In this document: one piece after another, positions 1-11,385 of the stretch | How the letters are laid out: the number at the start of each line of letters is the position of its first letter | How positions within the stretch are numbered: position 1 is the first letter of the stretch | Assembly: GCA_965662745.1 (NCBI GenBank) | Contig: CBFIJK010000070.1 | Span: 1-15,358, forward strand | Source: Anianibacter sp965662745 | Lineage (GTDB): Bacteria; Pseudomonadota; Alphaproteobacteria; Rhodobacterales; Rhodobacteraceae | DNA length: 15,358 nucleotides | Reading direction: 5' to 3' | Notes under the pieces: generated by a model | Told to the model about the DNA's origin: nothing | Seen by the model: the letters and a program-made list of their open reading frames with translations, nothing else | Database searches by the model: none | Program-made: the position numbers and the translations under genes

Positions 1-1915
<1,915 letters not shown>

Positions 1916-1954
1916 AACGACTTCCTATTCAGGGGCATTGGGATCGAAGGGGGC

Positions 1955-1972
1955 GGCGGGGCAAGCCCCGCC
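1955..1972. repeat. Perfect GC-rich palindrome in the rpoB-rpoC gap
   Basis: GGCGGGGC (1955-1962) and GCCCCGCC (1965-1972) are perfect inverted copies separated by AA. The element lies 13 nt after the rpoB stop codon and about 40 nt before the rpoC start. There is no T-run on the minus strand, so it is not a typical intrinsic terminator. Such short GC palindromes next to stop codons resemble REP-like interspersed repeats; whether this one is repeated elsewhere in the genome cannot be seen here. It could also be an mRNA-stabilising or processing hairpin. Confidence 0.6.
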
Positions 1973-1984
1973 CTACAGGCCCCG

Positions 1985-6121
<4,137 letters not shown>

Positions 6122-6420
6122 GAGGGATATCACCTTTCACTTTTCGCAAGGCGCAATCGCCGTCGGGCCCCGGCGCTGCACCCTCGAAACGGTTCGGTCT
6201 TCGATCAATACCTGGTCACCGTCCCACCGGCGACCTCCCGATCAAAACCCGCACCTTAGGAAAAGCCCTGTTCTCAAAGGCTCTTCCTGAGACGCGGCGG
6301 ACAGGAACAGGGCATTGCCCGCGCACTATCCGTGTCTGAATGTGTGTTTGGCGTGCTTGGAACCCGCTCGCTTTGCCCCAAAACAGAATGAGCCGGGCGC
6401 GACTCATCGCACCCAGCGGA
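6122..6420 (-). ncRNA. Structured rpoB 5' leader, candidate Rhodo-rpoB-type cis-regulatory RNA
   Basis: The minus strand between the predicted promoter and rpoB contains several hairpins. From 5' to 3' they are GGGC-AAT-GCCC (6310-6320), the long terminator-like stem at 6265-6313, GGTCGCC/GGTGACC (6229-6235 with 6214-6220, one G-U pair), and CGCCG/CGGCG (6171-6175 with 6158-6162) just before the rpoB ribosome-binding site. No reading frame with a ribosome-binding site is visible. A Rhodobacterales-specific RNA motif upstream of RNA polymerase genes (Rhodo-rpoB) has been published, and this leader has the right taxon and place. I have not fitted the published covariance model, so identity and borders are inferred. 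Confidence 0.5.
6261..6313 (-). terminator. Terminator-like hairpin inside the rpoB leader, possible attenuator
   Basis: GCCCTGTTC and GAACAGGGC form a perfect 9-bp stem (6305-6313 with 6265-6273), followed on the minus strand by TTTT (6264-6261). The 31-nt interior holds a smaller stem, TCTCA/TGAGA (6288-6292 with 6272-6276), which overlaps the outer stem by two bases. An upstream GGGC at 6317-6320 can also pair with the GCCC of the 5' arm, so a competing fold exists. With only four T and a large loop, termination would be partial. The position, about 140 nt before the rpoB start, suits attenuation of rpoBC. Confidence 0.45.
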
Positions 6421-6496
6421 AACCGTTAGTTAAGCGACCGACCGGATAAGCGCAACAGCGGAACGCAAAAAAGATGCAATCCGATTTCCCCAGTTA

Positions 6497-6525
6497 TGTA
6501 TACCCCAGGCCGGTCGTTTCGCCAA
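6497..6525 (-). promoter_or_regulatory. Candidate sigma70-type promoter for rpoBC
   Basis: On the minus strand TTGGCG (6525-6520) is followed after exactly 17 nt by TATACA (6502-6497), placing the start near 6490 and giving a leader of about 370 nt. It is the best promoter-like match I found between rplL and rpoB. A weaker alternative with 17-nt spacing is TTGCGC (6455-6450) and TAACTA (6432-6427). A promoter is required here because the rplL transcript ends at an intrinsic terminator and an opposite-strand gene intervenes. Confidence 0.45.
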
Positions 6526-6542
6526 ATCATTCTGAGACCGGC
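6509..6542. repeat. Inverted repeat surrounding the -35 of the rpoB promoter
   Basis: GCCGGTC (6509-6515) and GACCGGC (6536-6542) are perfect inverted 7-mers with a 20-bp gap. The gap contains the predicted -35 hexamer at 6520-6525. Centre-to-centre distance is about 27 bp, so the half-sites lie on similar though not identical DNA faces. It may be an operator, or a chance dyad in GC-rich DNA. Confidence 0.35.
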
Positions 6543-6938
6543 GTTGCGCGGCGGCAACGGCGTGCCGACGGGGGTGCCATCGTGCAGTTATGAACCGTCG
6601 GCCAAATGAATCCCGCATACGCTTTCAGTCAGACGTTGCCTTGAGAGAGCCGAAAGCAATCCGGGATGGACCTGACCTGAGGCGCGCCTAGCGTCCCGCC
6701 GAAAACAGGCATCCCCGCTGCGGAAGCAGCACACCCGATAGTTGAGGATAGGTCGTCATCCTCAAGGGACCACAATTTTGCCGAACCGCTAACAAACACC
6801 CGAACTATACCGTTTTTAAAGCAGTGAACGCCATGGTTCGCGACCAAGCGCACTGGCCAATCGAGACCTATAGGCGTCTCACCCGGGTCATTGCGCGAAT
6901 GGAGTGATCGAAGAAATACGCGATAGGCAGTTTTTGAA
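6543..6938. other. Non-coding stretch upstream of the Hint gene
   Basis: I see no credible gene here on either strand. Short frames, such as 34 codons from an ATG at 6595, lack ribosome-binding sites. A small hairpin, CGTTGC/GCAACG, overlaps the left border (6542-6547 with 6554-6559). A second palindromic patch, GAGAC-CTATAGG-C-GTCTC, is at 6863-6880. The dyad at 6742-6765 is listed separately. No convincing promoter for the Hint gene is visible; TTGCGC at 6891-6896 has only a poor -10 partner. GC content looks lower than in the flanking ribosomal genes, which would fit acquired DNA. Confidence 0.5.
6742..6765. repeat. 24-bp dyad upstream of the Hint gene, possible operator
   Basis: TTGAGGAT (6742-6749) and ATCCTCAA (6758-6765) are perfect inverted 8-mers with an 8-bp spacer. 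There is no T-run behind either side, so it is not a terminator. It lies about 170 bp before the Hint gene start and about 240 bp upstream of the predicted rpoB promoter, so it could bind a dimeric regulator of either gene. The protein is unknown. Confidence 0.4.
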
Positions 6939-8138
6939 ATGGCTTTTATTTCAGTTTTTGGCGAAGGCACAGTTTCGGGCACCGGGTCTGGAGCGCTGAC
7001 CACGGACTCAGCCGACAGCTCCACGAATGTGGTCACTGGCGATACGCTCCAATTCGATACCGGCGGCAAGACCCTCTTGGACATCGACGAAACGGTCGCC
7101 GTAAATGATTTCGGTACCACCAATCTGGTCGAAACAGCGACAACGATCGACGGTAATACCATTGGCCCGTCCAACGAGGTGGAGCTGAACTATGCCTTCT
7201 TGACGCAGGACGCATCCGGCGACCTGTTTACGGTTTGGGTATTTGCCTATGGCAACTCTGATGCCGACCAGTTCTACCTGGTCAGTGATGCAGGCACGCC
7301 CACTCTGAACGGTTTTGGCGAGATCACGACGGTCACGCAAACCGCTGCGGCCTATTCCGGACAAGAGTTAACGGTAATCGACAACGCGTCCTTGTCGTCA
7401 GGGGCGATCACCGACCCGGCGATGAACGACTTCATGCTGGGCGACGGCTCTCTAAGCTTCAACCCGGCCAATAACGACCTCGCAAGCGCATTCGGATTGC
7501 AAGACTTCGCACCGATCGTGTGTTTTGCACGGGGAACGATGATCGAAACGGAAAAGGGCGCGTGCCCGGTTGAGACTTTGCAGGCGGGGGATTTCGTTTG
7601 CACCAAGACATCCGGGCTGCAGGCCATTCAATGGATCGGGTCGCGCAAGTTAAACGCGTTCCAGTTGGTCGCCGCGCCGCATCTACGGCCTATTCGGATC
7701 AAGGCCGGTGCGCTTGGCGACGGCCTTCCGGCCTCGGACCTGAGCGTTTCTCCGCAACATCGCATTCTCGTTCGATCGAAGATCGCGCAGCGCATCGCCG
7801 GTTCGAACGAGGTGCTTGTGTCTGCGAAATCCCTGCTCGCCATCGACGGGATCGACGTAGACTTGACGGTCTCCGAGGTCGAGTATTTTCACTTCCTGTT
7901 TCGCAAACATGAAATCGTCTGGTCGAACGGGGCCGAGACGGAATCGCTCTATCCCGGGATGGAGGCCCTCAATTCGGTTGGACCCAAGGCGCGGGAAGAA
8001 ATCCTGGCCCTGTTCCCGGAGTTCAAGCAGGGCGAGGCCGATCACGAAACACCGTCGGCCGTTCCGTTGCTCCGAGGGAAACGAAGCCGAAGGCTGGCCT
8101 TCCGGCATGCCAAGAACTGCAGAGCGCTGGTCGCCTAG
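6939..8138 (+). CDS. Hint-domain (Hint_2 type) protein with acidic N-terminal domain, 399 aa
   Basis: The C-terminal half is a Hint_2-type domain of the Hedgehog/intein fold. It opens with VCFARGTMIE (Cys195), followed by the VETLQAGDFV and IQWIGSRK blocks, PIRIKAGALG (251-260), SPQHRILV (271-278, His274) and the closing block with His318, His324, Asn330-Gly331 and ESLYPG. In Hint domains the first Cys and the block-B His drive an N-S acyl shift, so cleavage before Cys195 is possible. There is no terminal His-Asn followed by Cys/Ser, so protein splicing is not expected. Residues 1-194 contain 26 Asp/Glu, one Lys, no Arg, His or Cys, and are rich in Ser, Thr, Gly and Asn; the tail (379-395) is strongly basic. 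No signal peptide or membrane helix is seen. The start ATG has only a weak AGG upstream. The gene lies opposite to and between rplL and rpoB, and its first codons are more AT-rich than its neighbours. Its biological role is unknown. Confidence 0.85.
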   Translation: MAFISVFGEGTVSGTGSGALTTDSADSSTNVVTGDTLQFDTGGKTLLDIDETVAVNDFGTTNLVETATTIDGNTIGPSNEVELNYAFLTQDASGDLFTVWVFAYGNSDADQFYLVSDAGTPTLNGFGEITTVTQTAAAYSGQELTVIDNASLSSGAITDPAMNDFMLGDGSLSFNPANNDLASAFGLQDFAPIVCFARGTMIETEKGACPVETLQAGDFVCTKTSGLQAIQWIGSRKLNAFQLVAAPHLRPIRIKAGALGDGLPASDLSVSPQHRILVRSKIAQRIAGSNEVLVSAKSLLAIDGIDVDLTVSEVEYFHFLFRKHEIVWSNGAETESLYPGMEALNSVGPKAREEILALFPEFKQGEADHETPSAVPLLRGKRSRRLAFRHAKNCRALVA

Positions 8139-8216
8139 GATCGGGTCAATCAGTGCGCTTATTGCGCGTCTGCCTGCCAAGAAGCTGCGGCACTGATCAG
8201 CACGCGCCCCATACGG

Positions 8217-8246
8217 AAAAGAGCGCCCCGGTTTCCCGAGACGCTC
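8217..8246 (-). terminator. Intrinsic terminator after rplL
   Basis: On the minus strand GAGCGTCTCGG, a GAAA tetraloop and CCGGGGCGCTC form an 11-bp stem with two G-U pairs, followed by TTTT (8220-8217). It lies about 50 nt after the rplL stop codon. On the plus strand the stem is followed by TTCATCATTT, so it might weakly stop the Hint transcript as well. It isolates rplJL from rpoBC. Confidence 0.8.
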
Positions 8247-8262
8247 TTCATCATTTGCAGTC

Positions 8263-8284
8263 AGATGGGTGATCGCACCCATCT
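8263..8284. repeat. Perfect 8-bp hairpin directly after rplL
   Basis: AGATGGGT (8263-8270) and ACCCATCT (8277-8284) pair around a 6-nt loop, 11 nt past the rplL stop. It has no T-run and precedes the terminator on the minus strand. A 3'-end stabilising hairpin is the simplest reading. Confidence 0.5.
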
Positions 8285-8295
8285 TTACCCAAGAA

Positions 8296-8676
8296 TTACT
8301 TGAGCTCGACTTCTGCGCCAGCTGCTTCCAGCTTGCCCTTGATGTCTTCTGCTTCGTCCTTGGACGCGCCTTCCTTGACGGCTTTGCCACCGGCTTCGAC
8401 CAGTTCCTTGGCTTCTTTCAGGCCAAGACCGGTGATTGCGCGGACTTCCTTGATCACGTTGATCTTGGATGCGCCTGCCGACTTCAGGATGACGTCGAAT
8501 TCGGTCTGCTCTTCTTCAGCTGCACCGCCGGCGTCGCCGCCAGGGCCGGCCATCATCACCGCGCCGCCAGCAGCGGGCTCAATGCCGTATTCGTCCTTGA
8601 GGATGGTTTTCAGTTCCTGCGCCTCGAGAAGGGTCAGACCCACGATCTCTTCGGCAAGTTTCTTCAGATCAGCCAT
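8296..8676 (-). CDS. rplL: 50S ribosomal protein L7/L12 (bL12), 126 aa
   Basis: L7/L12 dimers bind L10 to form the flexible ribosomal stalk that recruits translation GTPases. The protein shows an N-terminal dimerisation part (about 1-35), an Ala/Gly-rich hinge (about 36-57) and the compact C-terminal domain with the block ITGLGLKEAKELVE. Length matches the family. AAGGAA lies 8 nt before the ATG. It follows rplJ after 67 nt and is followed by a hairpin and a strong terminator. No anomalies are seen. Confidence 0.98.
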   Translation of the reverse strand: MADLKKLAEEIVGLTLLEAQELKTILKDEYGIEPAAGGAVMMAGPGGDAGGAAEEEQTEFDVILKSAGASKINVIKEVRAITGLGLKEAKELVEAGGKAVKEGASKDEAEDIKGKLEAAGAEVELK

Positions 8677-8743
8677 TTGTACGTTTCCTTAACGATGTGT
8701 TCCAACGCGGCGGGGTTCACCACACGCGGGCTCATTCCTGGGA

Positions 8744-9262
8744 TCAGGCCGCTTCGGCCTTTTCCTCGATGGTCGAGAGAATGCTTGCGATGTTCGAAGC
8801 AGGCGCGCCAATCGCACCGGCGATGTTCGAAGCGGGTGCACCAATGCAACCGGCGATCGAAGCGATAAGCTCCTCACGCGACGGCAGATCGGACACGGCT
8901 TTCACACCGGCACGGTCCAGAGCGGTTTCACCCATGGCGCCGCCGAGGATCTCGAACTTCGAGTTGTCCTTGGCATAGCCTTCCGCGACCTTGGCAGCTG
9001 CCACGGGGTCCTCGGAATAGGTCAAAACCGTCATGCCCGTCAGAAGGTCGGCCAGCGATTCATTGGCTTTACCTTCAAGGGCGATCTTGGCGAGCTTGTT
9101 CTTGGCAACGCGTACCGCACCACCCGCATCACGCATGCGCGCGCGGAGGTCCTGCATCTCGCGAACCGTGAGTCCCGCGTAGTGGGCAACGACCACAACG
9201 CCAGAGCTTTCGAAGATCTGGCCGAGTTCCTCGACCACTTTCTCTTTCTGGGCTCTATCCAC
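8744..9262 (-). CDS. rplJ: 50S ribosomal protein L10 (uL10), 172 aa, GTG start
   Basis: L10 anchors the L7/L12 dimers to 23S rRNA at the GTPase centre. The protein reads (M)DRAQKEKVVEELGQIF, then VVVVAHYAGLT and the C-terminal alanine-rich helix that carries L12. I place the start at GTG 9262-9260 because GGAG lies 7 nt upstream (9273-9270) and the product then has the usual length and family N-terminus. A longer frame from 9385 would translate through the leader hairpins. Upstream is a structured leader, fitting autoregulation by L10-L12. A near-perfect 33-nt tandem duplication encodes the repeated GAPASNIA block near the C-terminus. It is separated from rplA by the rhodanese gene and a terminator. 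Confidence 0.97.
   Translation of the reverse strand: MDRAQKEKVVEELGQIFESSGVVVVAHYAGLTVREMQDLRARMRDAGGAVRVAKNKLAKIALEGKANESLADLLTGMTVLTYSEDPVAAAKVAEGYAKDNSKFEILGGAMGETALDRAGVKAVSDLPSREELIASIAGCIGAPASNIAGAIGAPASNIASILSTIEEKAEAA
8787..8852 (-). repeat. Two 33-nt tandem units inside rplJ
   Basis: Units 8787-8819 and 8820-8852 are identical at 27 of 33 positions and each encodes 11 residues including IGAPASNIA. They lie in the C-terminal L12-binding helix region of L10. The substitutions show the duplication is not recent. Confidence 0.75.
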
Positions 9263-9278
9263 AGTTTCACTCCAAGTA

Positions 9279-9360
9279 GGAGGGCCAAGACGACCCTCCG
9301 GCTCCTGTTTCGCCTTGGCACTTGCGTGCCGCAGCAATCGGGTCCTTACGGGTCCGGCCA
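9279..9360 (-). promoter_or_regulatory. Probable L10 leader, autoregulatory RNA before rplJ
   Basis: In the rplJ 5' region the minus strand shows GGCAC-GCAA-GTGCC (9326-9330 with 9317-9321), a stem closed by a GNRA tetraloop. It is enclosed by CCGG (9354-9357) that can pair with CCGG at 9298-9301. A second hairpin, GGAGGG/CCCTCC (9294-9299 with 9279-9284), ends only 5 nt from the ribosome-binding site. In bacteria the L10-L12 complex represses its own synthesis by binding a kink-turn leader at this place. The exact match to the L10_leader family was not tested. Confidence 0.5.
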
Positions 9361-9446
9361 ACTCGCCCCACGATCGCCATGGCATCGCCAGAGCAATCTG
9401 AAGAAACTGGTCATTTCCCGTCTCAGGCAGGACTTATGCCGAACGT

Positions 9447-9452
9447 ATTATC
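9447..9452 (-). promoter_or_regulatory. Possible -10 element of an rplJL promoter
   Basis: GATAAT (9452-9447) matches five of six bases of the consensus -10, about 185 nt before the rplJ start and just upstream of the leader structures. No good -35 is found at 16-18 nt (ATTCGT at 17). A promoter is expected here because the rplA transcript stops at the terminator at 10026-10053. The rest of the gap between rplJ and the rhodanese gene (9262-9641) holds the L10 leader and the dyad at 9534-9576. Confidence 0.25.
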
Positions 9453-9533
9453 GGCACCCGCCGTCTCGGACGAATCGCCATGACGAGTCCAAATGGAACC
9501 CGCCACGACAGTCGCGTCGTCTATCGCTATCCT

Positions 9534-9576
9534 CGGGCTTTGTGAACCCCTTTTTTCACTTGGCCTGCAAAGCCCG
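9534..9576. repeat. Nested inverted repeat between rplJ and the rhodanese gene
   Basis: CGGGCTTTG (9534-9542) and CAAAGCCCG (9568-9576) are perfect 9-mers. Inside them GTGAA (9542-9546) pairs with TTCAC (9555-9559), giving a long stem with an 8-nt asymmetric bulge. It lies 65 nt before the rhodanese start and about 270 nt before the rplJ start. It could be an operator shared by the divergent genes or an RNA element in one leader. Confidence 0.45.
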
Positions 9577-9640
9577 CGTCCCTGTACGGAAGGTGGCTGC
9601 GCGCTAGGTCTGAATCAAATCACCAAAGGAGACAGAACCC

Positions 9641-10018
9641 ATGAAACATGCACAGGATTATCTCGACGAGGCGAATGCCGTCGTACCGACAATCTCGCCC
9701 GAGGATGCAATCGCCAAGCACAAGGCAGGCGGCACGCTTTTCGTCGACGTGCGCGACAGCAGCGACATCAAGGACAGTGGCACTATCGAAGGCGCGCTGC
9801 GCGTGCCGCGCGGGCTGATGGAATTCGCCGCCGATCCCGACACACCCCTGCACCGCGAGGCGCTGAAGCCCGATGCCGACATCATCCTTGTCTGCGGCAA
9901 GGGTGGCCAGGCTGCACTCGCAGGCAAGACGTTGGTCGACATGGGGTTCAAGCATGTCCAGAACGGCGGCGGTTTTCCGGCCTGGAAAGACGCAGGCGGC
10001 CCGACCGAAGCTGGCTGA
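9641..10018 (+). CDS. Single-domain rhodanese-like sulfurtransferase, 125 aa
   Basis: Rhodaneses move sulfane sulfur through a persulfide on an active-site cysteine. Here LFVDVRDSSD (33-42) is the typical early strand and turn. Cys85 opens a six-residue active loop, CGKGGQ, and GGGFPAWKDAGG (109-120) is the usual C-terminal signature. The loop lacks the Arg often found at its end, so the acceptor may differ from classic thiosulfate. There is no signal peptide, so it is probably cytoplasmic. AAGGAGA lies 8 nt before the ATG. The gene is opposite in strand to the ribosomal genes and splits rplA from rplJ; it converges on rplA at a shared terminator. Its substrate is unknown. Confidence 0.9.
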   Translation: MKHAQDYLDEANAVVPTISPEDAIAKHKAGGTLFVDVRDSSDIKDSGTIEGALRVPRGLMEFAADPDTPLHREALKPDADIILVCGKGGQAALAGKTLVDMGFKHVQNGGGFPAWKDAGGPTEAG

Positions 10019-10025
10019 CAATGAA

Positions 10026-10053
10026 AAAGGGCGCCCCGCGAAGGGCGCCCTTT
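10026..10053. terminator. Bidirectional intrinsic terminator between rhodanese and rplA
   Basis: AAAGGGCGCCC (10026-10036) and GGGCGCCCTTT (10043-10053) form a perfect 11-bp stem with a 6-nt loop. The minus-strand product ends in five T, so it should end the nusG-rplKA transcript efficiently. The plus-strand product has three T within the stem and should serve the rhodanese gene, whose stop is 7 nt away. Confidence 0.9.
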
Positions 10054-10076
10054 CAAATTCCGCATGAAGCAGAGGC

Positions 10077-10799
10077 TTATTCAGCCGCTTCCTGAACAGG
10101 CGCGTTGCCAGTTGCCGACATGATGTCGACGGTCACACCCGGGCCCATGGTCGAAGAGATCGAAACCTTCTTCATATAGGTGCCCTTCGCGCCAGCAGGC
10201 TTTGCCTTGTTCACGGCATCGACGAAGGCGAGGATGTTCTCGACCAGCTTTGCCTCGTCAAAAGACGCCTTGCCGACACCTGCGTGCACGACACCGGCCT
10301 TTTCCGCCTTGAACGTAACTTGACCGCCTTTGGCAGCCTTGACCGCCTCCGCGACGTCCATGGTCACCGTGCCGACCTTGGGGTTCGGCATCAGGTTGCG
10401 CGGGCCAAGCACCTTACCCAGACGGCCGACGATCGGCATCATGTCGGGGGTCGCGATGCAGCGATCAAAGTCGATCTTGCCGCCCTGAACGGTTTCCATC
10501 AGGTCCTCTGCACCGACGATATCAGCGCCCGCTGCTTCGGCTTCTTCCGCCTTGGCGCCGCGGGCGAACACGGCGACGCGAACGGTCTTGCCGGTGCCGT
10601 TGGGCAGGTTGACCGAGCCACGAACCATCTGGTCCGCGTGGCGGGGATCGACGCCGAGATTCATCGCGACCTCGATAGTCTCGTCGAATTTCGAAGTCGC
10701 GTTCGCCTTGACGAGAGCGACGGCTTCGGCGACCGAAAGATCGCTCTTGCCTTCGAATGCTTCGCGGGTGGCGCGGGTGCGCTTACCAAGCTTTGCCAT
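10077..10799 (-). CDS. rplA: 50S ribosomal protein L1 (uL1), 240 aa
   Basis: L1 binds 23S rRNA at the mobile stalk by the E site and in many bacteria represses its own operon. The signature VGRLGKVLGPRNLMPNPKVG (124-143) is intact, as is the C-terminal KKVSISSTMGPG block. Length is close to the E. coli protein of 234. The start ATG lies 5 nt past the rplK stop codon, and AAGGGG at the rplK end serves as ribosome-binding site, so translation is probably coupled. The transcript ends at the terminator at 10026-10053 rather than running into rplJ. Confidence 0.98.
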   Translation of the reverse strand: MAKLGKRTRATREAFEGKSDLSVAEAVALVKANATSKFDETIEVAMNLGVDPRHADQMVRGSVNLPNGTGKTVRVAVFARGAKAEEAEAAGADIVGAEDLMETVQGGKIDFDRCIATPDMMPIVGRLGKVLGPRNLMPNPKVGTVTMDVAEAVKAAKGGQVTFKAEKAGVVHAGVGKASFDEAKLVENILAFVDAVNKAKPAGAKGTYMKKVSISSTMGPGVTVDIMSATGNAPVQEAAE

Positions 10800-10804
10800 G
10801 ATGA

Positions 10805-11257
10805 TTACCCCTTCACCTCGATACCCATCGACTTCGCGGAGCCGAGGATGATCTTCATTGCCTGCTCGACGTCATTCGCCGAAAGGTCCTTCATCTTGGC
10901 TTCTGCGATCTCGCGCAGTTGCTTGGTGGTCACCGATGCAATGGTTTCCTTACCGGGCGTTTCGGCGCCGCGCGGGCGGTTCCGCTTGCCGACTGGCTTA
11001 AGACCAGCTGCCTTCTTGAGATAATAGGACGCGGGGGGCGTCTTGATCTCCATGGTGAAGGACTTGTCCTGGTAATAGGTGATCACGGTGGGGCAAGGCG
11101 CGCCCTGCTCCATTTCCTGCGTCTTGGCGTTGAACGCCTTGCAGAATTCCATGATGTTGATGCCGCGCTGACCCAGCGCAGGGCCGACGGGCGGCGACGG
11201 GTTCGCCTGACCAGCCGGGATTTGCAGCTTCATGCTGCCGACGAGTTTCTTGGCCAT
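10805..11257 (-). CDS. rplK: 50S ribosomal protein L11 (uL11), 150 aa, with longer inter-domain linker
   Basis: L11 forms the GTPase-associated centre with 23S rRNA and is the thiostrepton target site. The N-terminal part has the proline-rich GQANPSPPVGPALGQRGINI and the C-terminal rRNA-binding domain ends AKSMGIEVKG. AAAGGAGAGG precedes the ATG. Length is 150 compared with about 142 in E. coli; the extra residues fall in a basic linker around residues 87-100 (PVGKRNRPRGAE). It forms a tight pair with rplA, 128 nt after nusG. No terminator lies between nusG and rplK. Confidence 0.98.
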   Translation of the reverse strand: MAKKLVGSMKLQIPAGQANPSPPVGPALGQRGINIMEFCKAFNAKTQEMEQGAPCPTVITYYQDKSFTMEIKTPPASYYLKKAAGLKPVGKRNRPRGAETPGKETIASVTTKQLREIAEAKMKDLSANDVEQAMKIILGSAKSMGIEVKG

Positions 11258-11359
11258 GGGGCCTCTCCTTTACACAACACCCTCGGGTCGCGACCTTCGG
11301 GCTTTCGGTTGGCGTGGTCAGGGTCGGGCGACGCGTCGCTCTTGCCTCCCACGTAGTCA

Positions 11360-11377
11360 CGCACCCCTTGGGGCGCG
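11360..11377 (-). repeat. Hairpin just after nusG
   Basis: CGCGCCCC and GGGGTGCG pair around AA on the minus strand, with one G-U pair, 8 nt after the nusG stop codon. No T-run follows, so transcription should continue into rplK. The remaining nusG-rplK gap shows the short palindrome GGTCGCGACC but no clear L1-binding site that I can assign. Confidence 0.4.
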
Positions 11378-11385
11378 CCGTCACG

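Noticed and set aside
6595..6699. Small plus-strand frame of 34 codons between rpoB and the Hint gene
   Set aside because: No ribosome-binding site and no recognisable sequence; expected by chance.
6629..7174. 181-codon minus-strand frame overlapping the Hint gene start
   Set aside because: It overlaps the better supported Hint frame, has no family motifs and lacks a ribosome-binding site.
7521..7955. Hint domain as a true splicing intein
   Set aside because: There is no downstream His-Asn with Cys/Ser/Thr and no host protein interrupted; at most N-terminal cleavage is possible.
7683..8390. 235-codon minus-strand frame across the Hint gene and the end of rplL
   Set aside because: It passes through the rplL terminator and is antisense to the Hint domain.
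9263..9385. Longer rplJ start at 9385
   Set aside because: The extra 41 residues are translated leader hairpins; the GTG at 9262 has a GGAG site and gives the family length.
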